Shown here: in pieces, positions 18,156 through 26,177 of the stretch
Position numbering within the stretch: the first letter of the stretch is position 1
Layout: each line of letters starts with the position of its first letter
Source: Pseudomonadota bacterium
GTDB lineage: Bacteria; Desulfobacterota; Binatia; Binatales; Binataceae
NCBI GenBank assembly: GCA_021325025.1
Contig: JAJPHZ010000027.1
Coordinates: forward strand, 62,001-126,000
Length of the DNA stretch: 64,000 nt
Direction: 5' to 3'
Notes under the pieces: model-generated
Databases searched by the model: none
Seen by the model: the letters and a program-made list of their open reading frames with translations, nothing else
What the model was told of the DNA's origin: nothing
Translations under genes and position numbers: made by a program

Positions 18156-19310
18156 CTAGAAAAACGGCTCGTCGGGGTCCAATCCCAGCAGCAGACGGCC
18201 GCCGGGGCGATACATCCGCGGATGCACCACGCGATGCTGGCAGGCGGTCATGATGTCGCGCATGTAACGCTCCAGCGGATGGCTGCGGAAGATGGCGCTG
18301 GTGGCCGCCAGATCGTAGAGCACGGAGATCACCTGCTTGGCGGTCTGATGGCTGTGCACCATCATCAGCCGGTAATGGGCGCGCTGGCGGACCGAAGGCT
18401 TGTCGCCCTTGCATAGCGTCTCCCACAGCTCCTCCAGCGTGCCGTAGACATAATTGCGCGTGGCGGCGATCGACGCTTCTGCCCACGCGATCGTCTCCTG
18501 GGTGTGGGTATCGTCGCGCAGCAACACACGGCTGGGCATCAGCTCCTTGCGCCCGCACAACTCCAGCACACAGTCCAGCGCGCCGCGCGCAATTCCCAAC
18601 GGCACACCCGCGTGGCAGACCAGGTAAATCGGCGCGAAGCGGTACAGCGCACCGGGGACGCGCGGCGGTTCGAGCACACTGACGCTTTCCTCGGCGGGGA
18701 CGAACACGTTGTCGACGACAAAATCGTGGCTGCCCGTGCCGCGCATGCCAGTGGTGTCCCAGGTGTCGATGATGGTGACCTTGGAAGCGGGAATCAGCAT
18801 CACGCGGGCCTTCTGCTGACCGTCGGGACGCAGCAGCGGCTTGCCGTCTTCGAACAGCACGCATCCGCACGTCATCCACGACGCATGCTGGCAGCCGCTG
18901 GCAAACCGGTAGCGGCCGCTGACGCGGAAGCCGCCCTCGACCACTTCGGCGCGCTGCGGCGGCCGGAGCTGGCCGGCGAAGACGCTGTCGACAGTGCCGA
19001 ACAGGCGCTGCGCGACGGGTGGATCGAGGAAGGCCGCCATCGGACCGCCGGCGATCGCGATCATCGCCAGCCATCCCACCGATCCTTCCATGCGCGACAG
19101 CTCCTCGACCACACGCACTTGTGTCATTGGGTCGAACTCGCCGCCGCCGTAAGCGCGCGGCACCGCCATGCGGAAGATTCCCGCTTCCATCATCGCCCGC
19201 GACAGCTCCGGCGGCATGCGCCGCTCCGCCTCCATGCGGTCGCGGGTCTCCACGATCAGCGGTTCCAGCGATTGTGCGGTGGCGAGAATTTCTTGTGGCG
19301 TTGGGGACAT
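18156..19310 (-). CDS. acyl-CoA dehydrogenase-fold flavoprotein (HsaA-like)
   Basis: 384 residues with the three-domain acyl-CoA dehydrogenase fold: a helical N terminus (LEPLIVETRDRMEAERRMPPELSRAMMEAGIFRM), a middle beta domain with the flavin-region YRFASGCQHASW, and a helical C terminus. The RFASG...W motif and the weak catalytic-base region resemble the two-component flavin monooxygenase subgroup (HsaA/DszC-like) rather than true dehydrogenases. If so, it would hydroxylate a phenolic or heterocyclic substrate using reduced flavin from a reductase not present here. The ATG at 19310 follows AGAGG; a second in-frame ATG lies 7 codons upstream. Confidence 0.82.
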   Translation of the reverse strand: MSPTPQEILATAQSLEPLIVETRDRMEAERRMPPELSRAMMEAGIFRMAVPRAYGGGEFDPMTQVRVVEELSRMEGSVGWLAMIAIAGGPMAAFLDPPVAQRLFGTVDSVFAGQLRPPQRAEVVEGGFRVSGRYRFASGCQHASWMTCGCVLFEDGKPLLRPDGQQKARVMLIPASKVTIIDTWDTTGMRGTGSHDFVVDNVFVPAEESVSVLEPPRVPGALYRFAPIYLVCHAGVPLGIARGALDCVLELCGRKELMPSRVLLRDDTHTQETIAWAEASIAATRNYVYGTLEELWETLCKGDKPSVRQRAHYRLMMVHSHQTAKQVISVLYDLAATSAIFRSHPLERYMRDIMTACQHRVVHPRMYRPGGRLLLGLDPDEPFF

Positions 19311-19511
19311 CGTTTGCCTCTGTGTTGGCATGGGACTCGTCTCAGGGCATGGCGGCGCTGACCGTCGGGCAAAATCGCCGGGCCGCGATTATTTCAAGGT
19401 TTACGCCGCGAGCGCAAACCCCGGCGGGTTGCAATTCGAGGTGTCGGCGGTAAACTCGCCACGGTCGACGCGCTTGCTGACCTGACCGCAAAGTGCAATC
19501 CGGAGGCGGCC

Positions 19512-20639
19512 ATGCGAGGGCAGTTGCCGCAGACTTATGTTTCCGCCGACAGCCACGTCATCGAACCGCGCGACCTGTGGCTGACGCGGATGGACCGGCG
19601 ATGGCGCGAGCGCGCTCCGCGCGTCGAGTCGCGCGCCGATTCCGACTACATCGTCATCGACGGCCTGACCTCGTGGCCGCTCGGCCTTGAGGGAACGATG
19701 ATCAACGACAAGATCGCTGACCGCATCAAGGACAAGGGCGGCAAGCGCCACGAGGAGGGCCGGCCCGGCGGCTGGGACCCGCACGCGCGGCTTGCCGATC
19801 AGGATCTCGACCACATCCGCGCGGAGATTCTGTATCCGGGTCTGGGTCTGGGCCTGTTCGGCGCACCCGACCCCGAATATCAGATGGCCTGCTTTCGCGC
19901 TTACAACGACTGGCTGGCGGAGTTCTGCGCCGTCGATCGCAACCGCCTGGCCGGAGCCGGCGTTTTGCCGGCCAAGGGTCCGATCGAAGCGATCGCGCAG
20001 GAGGCTAGGCGCGCTGCCGGCCTGGGTTTGAAATCGGTAATGATGGTGGCCGAGGTGCCCGAACGTCCCTATTCATCGGCCGAGTACGATCCCCTGTGGG
20101 CGACGCTGCAGGAACTGGGCCTGCCGGTGGCGATTCACATGGGCACCAGCAGCGGCGCGCAGGTGGCCGAGCGCATCAAGGCCTTCGGGATTTACGGCAA
20201 GCACCTCGTTGACAACAAGATCGGCAAAGGTATCCGGCTGGTCGGCGAGCTGATTTTCGGCGCGGTCCCGCAGCGCTTTCCCGGTCTGCGCTTCGTGATC
20301 GTCGAGGGCGGAATCGGATGGATCGCCAGCCTGTTGCGCTTCATGGACCATTGGTGGCAGGACCATCGGCGCTGGATGGAGCCGCGGGTGGAGGAGGTGC
20401 CGAGCTTTTATTTCGCGCGCAACTTCTGGGCCACGTTCGAGGATGACCGCCCCGGTATCCTGACCCGCGAACTGCTCAACATCGACCACCTGATGTGGGG
20501 CTCCGACTATCCGCATACCGAGGGCACCTTCCCCAACTCGCGCGAGCAGATCGCGCGCGACTTCAAAGGCGTCGCGCCAGGACAGGTGCGCAAAATGGTG
20601 TCTGACAACGCCGCACGGCTCTACGGATTTCCGCCCTAA
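19512..20639 (+). CDS. amidohydrolase-2 family metal-dependent hydrolase
   Basis: 375 residues, an ACMSD-like TIM barrel. The metal-binding DxH is in SADSHVIEP near residues 13-15, a central His in VAIHMG, and a C-terminal Asp in WGSDYPH. Members decarboxylate or hydrolyse ring-derived acids. GGAGG precedes the ATG. It is the first of three closely spaced plus-strand genes: the dehydrogenase follows after 18 bases, then a second amidohydrolase. It shares the SADSH / F.A.F.DDR.G.LTRE / DYPH skeleton with that gene, so the two look like paralogues. Confidence 0.9.
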   Translation: MRGQLPQTYVSADSHVIEPRDLWLTRMDRRWRERAPRVESRADSDYIVIDGLTSWPLGLEGTMINDKIADRIKDKGGKRHEEGRPGGWDPHARLADQDLDHIRAEILYPGLGLGLFGAPDPEYQMACFRAYNDWLAEFCAVDRNRLAGAGVLPAKGPIEAIAQEARRAAGLGLKSVMMVAEVPERPYSSAEYDPLWATLQELGLPVAIHMGTSSGAQVAERIKAFGIYGKHLVDNKIGKGIRLVGELIFGAVPQRFPGLRFVIVEGGIGWIASLLRFMDHWWQDHRRWMEPRVEEVPSFYFARNFWATFEDDRPGILTRELLNIDHLMWGSDYPHTEGTFPNSREQIARDFKGVAPGQVRKMVSDNAARLYGFPP

Positions 20640-20657
20640 CGAACCAGGAGGACACAG

Positions 20658-21668
20658 ATGAAGGCATGTGTGTTCAAGGCGCCGGGCGCGCCGCTGGAGG
20701 TCACCGAAGTGCCTGACCCGAAGGCCGGACCGGGCGAGGTTGTGGTGCGGGTCAAAGACTGCGGTATCTGCGGTTCCGATCTGCACGCGGCCCAATGGAG
20801 CGTGCTGCCTGCCGGCACCGTCATGGGACATGAGTTTTCGGCGGTGGTTGACGAATTGGGCCCCGGCGTGACCGGCTTGCAGGTAGGTGACCCGGTAATG
20901 GTCGTGCCGATGATTCCGTGCGGCGAATGCGACTTCTGCCGCACCGGCCAGGCCCTGCTGTGTAGCCATCGCACCGGAATTGGATTCGAGGCGCCCGGCG
21001 CATACGCGGAGAAAGTGCGGACGCGGCCGGGCGCATTGCTCAAGATGCCGCCCGGCTTGAGCCATCGTGCCGCAGCCACGGTCGAACCATGCGTGGTGGG
21101 CCTGCACGGTCTGCATCGCGCCCTACTTCAAGTAGGAGAGACCTGCGTCGTGATGGGGGCCGGACCGATTGGACTGATCACGACGATGTGGGCGCGCTTT
21201 GCCGGGGCGCGTGCCGTGGTGGTGTCGGAAATGGCCGAGGGACGCCGCGCGATGGCGCTCAAGATGGGCGCCGACGCGGCCGTTAACCCCCGCGAGCACA
21301 GCCCGGTCAAGGAGCTGGTCAAGATGACGGGGGAGGGACCCGACGTGGTCTTTGAATGCATCGGCGTTCCCGGCACCATCGACGAAGCGATCCGCTACGC
21401 GCGCAAGGGCGGACGCGTGGTGGTGATCGGCGCCTGCGGGGAGCCTGACAAATTCACCCCGATCCGCGCCCTGCAGCGCGAAGTCGACGTGCGCTTCAGC
21501 AACGGCGCCGAGCTGCGCGAGTTTCAAACCGCGATGGCACTGCTGGCGTGCGGGCGGATTTCGACCGAGCCGATGATCACGCATACGGTGGGAATCGACG
21601 AACTGCCGCGGGCCTTTGCCGCGCTCTCGCATCCTAACGACCAGTGCAAGGTAATGCTCGAGTTCTGA
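20658..21668 (+). CDS. zinc-dependent MDR alcohol/polyol dehydrogenase
   Basis: 336 residues of the medium-chain dehydrogenase superfamily. Catalytic-zinc ligands are Cys in DCGICGSD and the His-Glu of GHEFSA. The structural-zinc loop is CGECDFCRTGQALLC with four cysteines. The NAD(P) motif is GAGPIG near residue 170. It is closest to threonine/sorbitol-dehydrogenase-like enzymes and oxidises a secondary alcohol. AGGAGG lies 7 bases before the ATG. The spacing (18 bases from the upstream and 27 to the downstream amidohydrolase) argues for one transcript. Confidence 0.92.
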   Translation: MKACVFKAPGAPLEVTEVPDPKAGPGEVVVRVKDCGICGSDLHAAQWSVLPAGTVMGHEFSAVVDELGPGVTGLQVGDPVMVVPMIPCGECDFCRTGQALLCSHRTGIGFEAPGAYAEKVRTRPGALLKMPPGLSHRAAATVEPCVVGLHGLHRALLQVGETCVVMGAGPIGLITTMWARFAGARAVVVSEMAEGRRAMALKMGADAAVNPREHSPVKELVKMTGEGPDVVFECIGVPGTIDEAIRYARKGGRVVVIGACGEPDKFTPIRALQREVDVRFSNGAELREFQTAMALLACGRISTEPMITHTVGIDELPRAFAALSHPNDQCKVMLEF

Positions 21669-21695
21669 AGCCGCACAGCGGCAGACGAGGATCAT

Positions 21696-22898
21696 ATGGC
21701 GCCATCCGCGCAACCCTCCGCCAGCGGGCTGCTCATCTCCGCCGACTCCCACGTGGTGGAAGCGCCCGAAGTCTTCGCGGGCCTCGATAAACGCTTCGGC
21801 GATGAGGCGCCGCGCATCGCCAGCGTGGACGGGTGCGTCGATACGATGGTTATACCGGCGCGGGCCATGCGTGCGGTGTCGGCGGCGGAACTGGGTATCG
21901 CGGGCCGGCGCCTGGATGCGGGCCGGCGCCTGGAGCGCCGTCCCGGTCACAAGCCGGCGCCCGAAGACAAGAACGACCCGTACATCAAAGCCATTTTGGA
22001 GCGCGGCTTTGCGGGTCTGCGCGAAGGTCTGCGCTGCGGCGCAGCGCGCGCAAGCGATCAGGCGCAGGACGGAATCGCGGCCGAGGTCCTGTATCCGAGT
22101 TTCTTCTTTTCCATTTTCGGGCTCGACAATCCCGCGTTGGTCGCTGCCTGCTTTCGCAATTACAACGACTGGCTCGTCGATTATTGCCGCCCGGCCGGCG
22201 CGCGGCTGGTTGGTCTGGCCCTCATCCCGTTGCACGATCCGATGCTTGGGGCGCAGGAACTCCAGCGGGCCTTGCGAATGGGCCTTCGCGGCGGATGCAT
22301 CCCGTGCACCGCGCCGGTGGAGCGGCCTTATCGCGATCCTGCCTATGAGCCCATCTGGGCCGCGGCCGAAGAAGCCGGTTTTCCGCTTGCCATGCACGCC
22401 GGCACTAACGGTCCGCGGCGGCGTGCGATCGGGGCGAACCCCAACTTCGACTATCTGATTGCCTACGCGGGTGCGGCGGTTTCGATCCAGCAGACACTGG
22501 TCGAGTTGATTTGCCAGGGCGTCGCGCATCGCCATCCCCGGCTCAAATTCGTGGTCGCGGAGTTCAACGCCGGATGGATCGGGCATTGGATGGATCGGCT
22601 TGATCAGGCTGTACGGCGCACTCCGGAGGCGGCGGCCGACTGCCTCGACCTGTTGCCCAGCGAGTACTGGCGGCGCCAGTTCTTCGCCACCTTCGAAGAC
22701 GACCGCGCTGGCGTGCTGACGCGTGAAATGGCCGGCGTCAGCAACCTGCTGTGGGCCAACGACTATCCGCATCTGGATTCGACCTGGCCCTGTTCGCACG
22801 AGATCCTCGACGAAATCATGCACGGCGTACCCGACGGCGAGCGGCACGCCATGACGCACGACAATGCCGCCGCACTTTACCGCCTCACGCAGGGGTAG
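21696..22898 (+). CDS. amidohydrolase-2 family metal-dependent hydrolase
   Basis: 400 residues with the same barrel as the gene two upstream. The metal motifs are SADSHVVEAPEVF near the N terminus, the AMHAGTNGP region with a central His, and WANDYPHLDS at the C terminus. A stretch of about 40 residues around the GRRLDAGRRLERRPG segment replaces the loop seen in relatives and contains a six-residue tandem duplication. Third gene of the amidohydrolase/dehydrogenase/amidohydrolase operon. GAGGA precedes the ATG. Likely decarboxylase or hydrolase of ring-cleavage or salicylate-like acids; substrate unproven. Confidence 0.9.
   Translation: MAPSAQPSASGLLISADSHVVEAPEVFAGLDKRFGDEAPRIASVDGCVDTMVIPARAMRAVSAAELGIAGRRLDAGRRLERRPGHKPAPEDKNDPYIKAILERGFAGLREGLRCGAARASDQAQDGIAAEVLYPSFFFSIFGLDNPALVAACFRNYNDWLVDYCRPAGARLVGLALIPLHDPMLGAQELQRALRMGLRGGCIPCTAPVERPYRDPAYEPIWAAAEEAGFPLAMHAGTNGPRRRAIGANPNFDYLIAYAGAAVSIQQTLVELICQGVAHRHPRLKFVVAEFNAGWIGHWMDRLDQAVRRTPEAAADCLDLLPSEYWRRQFFATFEDDRAGVLTREMAGVSNLLWANDYPHLDSTWPCSHEILDEIMHGVPDGERHAMTHDNAAALYRLTQG
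21901..21934 (+). repeat. 16-base tandem repeat inside an amidohydrolase
   Basis: CGGGCCGGCGCCTGGA occurs at 21901-21916 and again at 21919-21934, a period of 18 bases. The frame is kept, giving the duplicated hexapeptide AGRRLD/AGRRLE. It looks like a recent slippage duplication and is not shared by the sister amidohydrolase. Confidence 0.8.
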
Positions 22899-23012
22899 GA
22901 TACTAACCCGGAGAAGGAATCAGGGCGGTTGCGGAAAGGCGCAATTCGCGGCGAAAATCGCGGGCAGCCAATAGGCCTGATTTCGCGTCCGCCGGTGAAG
23001 TAGGCGGCTCGC

Positions 23013-23624
23013 ATGGTGCTGGAGGATTATCGCAGGAAACGGCGCTTTCACGTGACCGGCGAACCCGCGGGCGATGCCCCCGTGCGCCGGCGTCCGATCA
23101 AAGCGCTCGCCTACGTTATCCAGAAGCATCGCGCCTCCCATCTGCACTACGACTTCCGCCTGGAATGGAACGGGGTGATGCTGTCGTGGGCGGTGCCCAA
23201 AGGGCCGTCGCTCGACCCTTCCGTCAAGCGCTTGGCCACGCCCGTGGAGGACCATCCGCTGGAGTACGCCGACTTCGAAGGCGTGATTCCGCCGGGCGAA
23301 TACGGCGCCGGCACGGTGATGGTGTGGGATAAGGGCACCTGGGTGCCCGAGGTTCCTGACGTGGACGATGCGATGCGCAAGGGTGAGCTGAAATTCACGC
23401 TGCGCGGCAAAAAGCTCAGAGGCTCCTGGGTCTTGGTACGCACCCGCGGCTTTGGCCGGAGCCCTCGCCCCTCCTGGCTGCTGGTCAAGCATCGCGACCG
23501 TTATGCCGCCAGCGCCGACATCACGGTCGAGGCGCCGCGCTCGGTGCTCTCCAACCGCCTGCTGGCCGACATCGCGCGCGAGGAAGGCGGCGACGTTGCC
23601 TTGGCGGCGAGCGGGGATCCCTGA
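23013..23624 (+). CDS. stand-alone LigD-type DNA 3'-phosphoesterase domain protein
   Basis: 203 residues that match the N-terminal phosphoesterase (PE) module of bacterial NHEJ ligase LigD, without polymerase or ligase domains. Motifs are H-x-H-Y-D-F-R-L-E near residues 44-51, SWAVPKGPSLDP, and EDHPLEYADFEGVIPPGEYG; the His/Asp residues in these stretches bind the metal. The enzyme trims 3'-phosphates or 3'-ribonucleotides at breaks. Stand-alone versions exist. No ku, ligase or polymerase gene is in the window. Six bases separate its stop from the GH31 gene, an unexpected operon partner. The start is preceded by a weak site only. Confidence 0.88.
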   Translation: MVLEDYRRKRRFHVTGEPAGDAPVRRRPIKALAYVIQKHRASHLHYDFRLEWNGVMLSWAVPKGPSLDPSVKRLATPVEDHPLEYADFEGVIPPGEYGAGTVMVWDKGTWVPEVPDVDDAMRKGELKFTLRGKKLRGSWVLVRTRGFGRSPRPSWLLVKHRDRYAASADITVEAPRSVLSNRLLADIAREEGGDVALAASGDP

Positions 23625-23630
23625 ACCGCA

Positions 23631-26000
23631 GTGCCAATCACATCGGGCAGGCTCGGGCGGCTTGCCGCCGCCAGCCGGCGCGGCGCGGACCTCGTGTTCA
23701 GCTTCGAAAGCTCGGATTTGGTCCTCACTCCGCTGGGGCCCAACATCATCCGCCACACCTGGGTTCCCACGCATTGGCGGCTTCATAAGCCGCCACCCGC
23801 GCAGGCACAGGCGGCGGTTGGCACGCAAATGCCCGCCGCCCAATTCAGCGAACTTGCCGAAAGCCGCGATCGGGTCAGCGTCCGCTGCGCGGACCTGGTG
23901 GTCGAGGCGGCACGCGATCCGTTCCGCCTGCGTTATTGCACGGCCGGCGGCAGCGTGCTGCTCGAAGAAGCCGCGCAAGGGGGATTGTCCTGGTCCTACT
24001 GGGAGTACGAGCTGCGCTACCAAATGACAGCCGAGGACCACTTCTATGGCCTGGGACAGCCCGACCAGCTCGCCCCCGACCTCGGCGTGGACCATCGCGG
24101 ATGCCGGCGCGAGATCTGGAATCAGCACACTCCGCCGGCGGTGACGGTTTTCCCCGCGTTTGTCAATCCGCGCGGCTATGGCCTGCTGGTGGATAATCCC
24201 TACAAAGCGGTATGGGACTTCGGCAGCAGCGATCCGCGAACCTTTTCCTACGCCGCGCGCGGCGGCGGACTGCAATACTACTTCTTTCACGGCAACGGAC
24301 TGGCGGCTTTGCTGCGCACCTACCTGGAGCTGACCGGCTTCCCGCCGCATCCGCCGCGCTGGGCGTTGGGGATGCTGCAGTCGCGCTACGGCTATCGCAA
24401 CTGCGCCGAGCTGGAGGAGATTGCCCGGACCCTGCGCGCCAGGCGCCTGCCCTGCGACGCGTTGATTCTCGACCTGTTCTGGTTCGCGCAGATGGGCGAC
24501 CTGGCGTTCAATCCCGCTGCCTGGCCCGACCCGCCGCAGATGATCGCCCGCCTTCGCGAACAAGGCTTTCGGATAGTACTGATCGAGGAGCCATACATCA
24601 CCGAGCAAAGCTCCAATTATGCCCAGGCGGTGGCGCGCGGGCTTGTGGCGAAACATTATGACGGCTCGCCCTACATCTTCGATTTCTGGCCCGGACGTTG
24701 CGCGCTGCTCGACTTCTCCAATCCCCGCACGCGCGACTGGTGGACGGAGCGCCATCGCGCGCTGCTCGAGATGGGAGTTGCCGGATGGTGGACCGACCTC
24801 AATGAGCCGACGCGTCATTTCGAGGACATGGCGCACCACGGCGGCAGCGCCGCAGCGGTGCACAATCTGACCGCGCTGTGGATGCATCAGGCCATCGCGC
24901 GGGCGCATGAGCGATACGCACCCGGCCGGCGCGTCTTCATCCTGAGCCGCTCGGCTTATCCCGGCTCGCAGCGCTACGGTGCAGCGCTGTGGTCGGGCGA
25001 CGTGGACATGACCTTCGCGGCGCTGCGCAAGCAGGTCGCAGTGGGGCTGTGCGCGGGGATGGCGGGGATGGCGTTTTGGGGGTCGGACATCGGAGGCTTC
25101 GGTTTTGCGGGCCGTTGCACGCCTGAGCTTTACATCCGCTGGTTGCAGTTGGGTGCTTTCTCTCCGCTGTGCCGGCCCCACGGCGATCAAGGCCAACTGC
25201 GCGAACCGTGGCAGTTCGGACCGCGATGCGAAGCGATTTGCCGGCGCTACCTCCAACTCCGCTACAGTTTGTTGCCGTATATCTACAGTTGCGCGCACCA
25301 GGCGTGCACCGACGGCCTGCCCCTGATGCGCCCGCTGGCGCTGGAGTTCCCTGGCGACCCCGCCGCCCTCAACCTCAGCGACCAGTACCTGTTCGGCCCC
25401 TTCATCCTGGTGGCCCCGGTGTTGGAGGAAGGGGCAACCCGCCGCACGGTCTATCTGCCGGCCGGCGCCTGGATTGACTTCCGCACCGATCGAGTCATCC
25501 AAGGGCCGAGGTATGTTGAGGTTGACGCCCCGCTCGACGTCCTGCCGCTGTTCATCCGGCAGGGTGCGATCATCCCGATGGGTGCGCCGATGCAGCATTG
25601 CACGCAGCAGGCGCCCGATCCGCTGACGCTTGAAGTCTACCGCGGCGCCAACGGCTCGTTTGTGTTGTACGAAGACGACGGTGAAACCACCGCCTATCGC
25701 CACGGGGAGTATGCGGAGACCCAGCTTGAAATGCGCTGCGATGCGGATTCCACAACCTGCCTGATTGGCGAAGCGCGAGGCTCGTTTGACGGATATCGGG
25801 CCCAACGCACGATGGTGCTGAACGTCCACCGGCAGGGTAGCGTCAAACTGGTCAGCCGCAACGGCGCGCCGTTGCTTGCGGCATCTGACCAAGGGGCGCT
25901 GGAACGAATGGCAGCGGGATGGTGGTGGAAGGAAGCGACGCGGCTCCTGACCGTCAAGTTCGAGCACGGACCGGGAGCGTCGATTATCCGCATGGCATGA
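23631..26000 (+). CDS. GH31 family glycosidase or transglucosylase
   Basis: 789 residues. A beta-sandwich N-terminal domain (to about 235) precedes the catalytic barrel. The nucleophile is Asp389 in GWWTDLNEP and the general acid/base Asp457 in WSGDV. CDALILDLFWF at about 285-295 and IEEPYITEQSSNYAQA recall the Agd31B-like 4-alpha-glucosyltransferase branch rather than classic maltases. C-terminal beta domains follow, with LPAGAWIDF and YEDDGET motifs. No signal peptide, so a cytoplasmic alpha-glucan/oligosaccharide role is likely. It starts with GTG at 23631, six bases after the phosphoesterase stop, suggesting coupling. Confidence 0.9.
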   Translation: MPITSGRLGRLAAASRRGADLVFSFESSDLVLTPLGPNIIRHTWVPTHWRLHKPPPAQAQAAVGTQMPAAQFSELAESRDRVSVRCADLVVEAARDPFRLRYCTAGGSVLLEEAAQGGLSWSYWEYELRYQMTAEDHFYGLGQPDQLAPDLGVDHRGCRREIWNQHTPPAVTVFPAFVNPRGYGLLVDNPYKAVWDFGSSDPRTFSYAARGGGLQYYFFHGNGLAALLRTYLELTGFPPHPPRWALGMLQSRYGYRNCAELEEIARTLRARRLPCDALILDLFWFAQMGDLAFNPAAWPDPPQMIARLREQGFRIVLIEEPYITEQSSNYAQAVARGLVAKHYDGSPYIFDFWPGRCALLDFSNPRTRDWWTERHRALLEMGVAGWWTDLNEPTRHFEDMAHHGGSAAAVHNLTALWMHQAIARAHERYAPGRRVFILSRSAYPGSQRYGAALWSGDVDMTFAALRKQVAVGLCAGMAGMAFWGSDIGGFGFAGRCTPELYIRWLQLGAFSPLCRPHGDQGQLREPWQFGPRCEAICRRYLQLRYSLLPYIYSCAHQACTDGLPLMRPLALEFPGDPAALNLSDQYLFGPFILVAPVLEEGATRRTVYLPAGAWIDFRTDRVIQGPRYVEVDAPLDVLPLFIRQGAIIPMGAPMQHCTQQAPDPLTLEVYRGANGSFVLYEDDGETTAYRHGEYAETQLEMRCDADSTTCLIGEARGSFDGYRAQRTMVLNVHRQGSVKLVSRNGAPLLAASDQGALERMAAGWWWKEATRLLTVKFEHGPGASIIRMA

Positions 26001-26177
26001 GGTGGACGATCGGTGCCGGGATGCACGTTCAAAGAAGCGGCGCACCCCAAGCCGGTCGGTGCAAAGTGGGTTCGGGCTGAATCGGTTGCAGCCGCGCCAG
26101 TGCGAAGACCGGTCGCGACGCCTTGATCATTAACTGGCGTTTTTGGAATGAGTCGCGCCCGCGCTGGGTGGCTGCGG

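Noticed and set aside
22920-26045. Very long open frame on the minus strand across the phosphoesterase and GH31 genes
   Set aside because: Arg/His/Gln-rich with no recognisable domain; the GH31 catalytic motifs on the plus strand are convincing.
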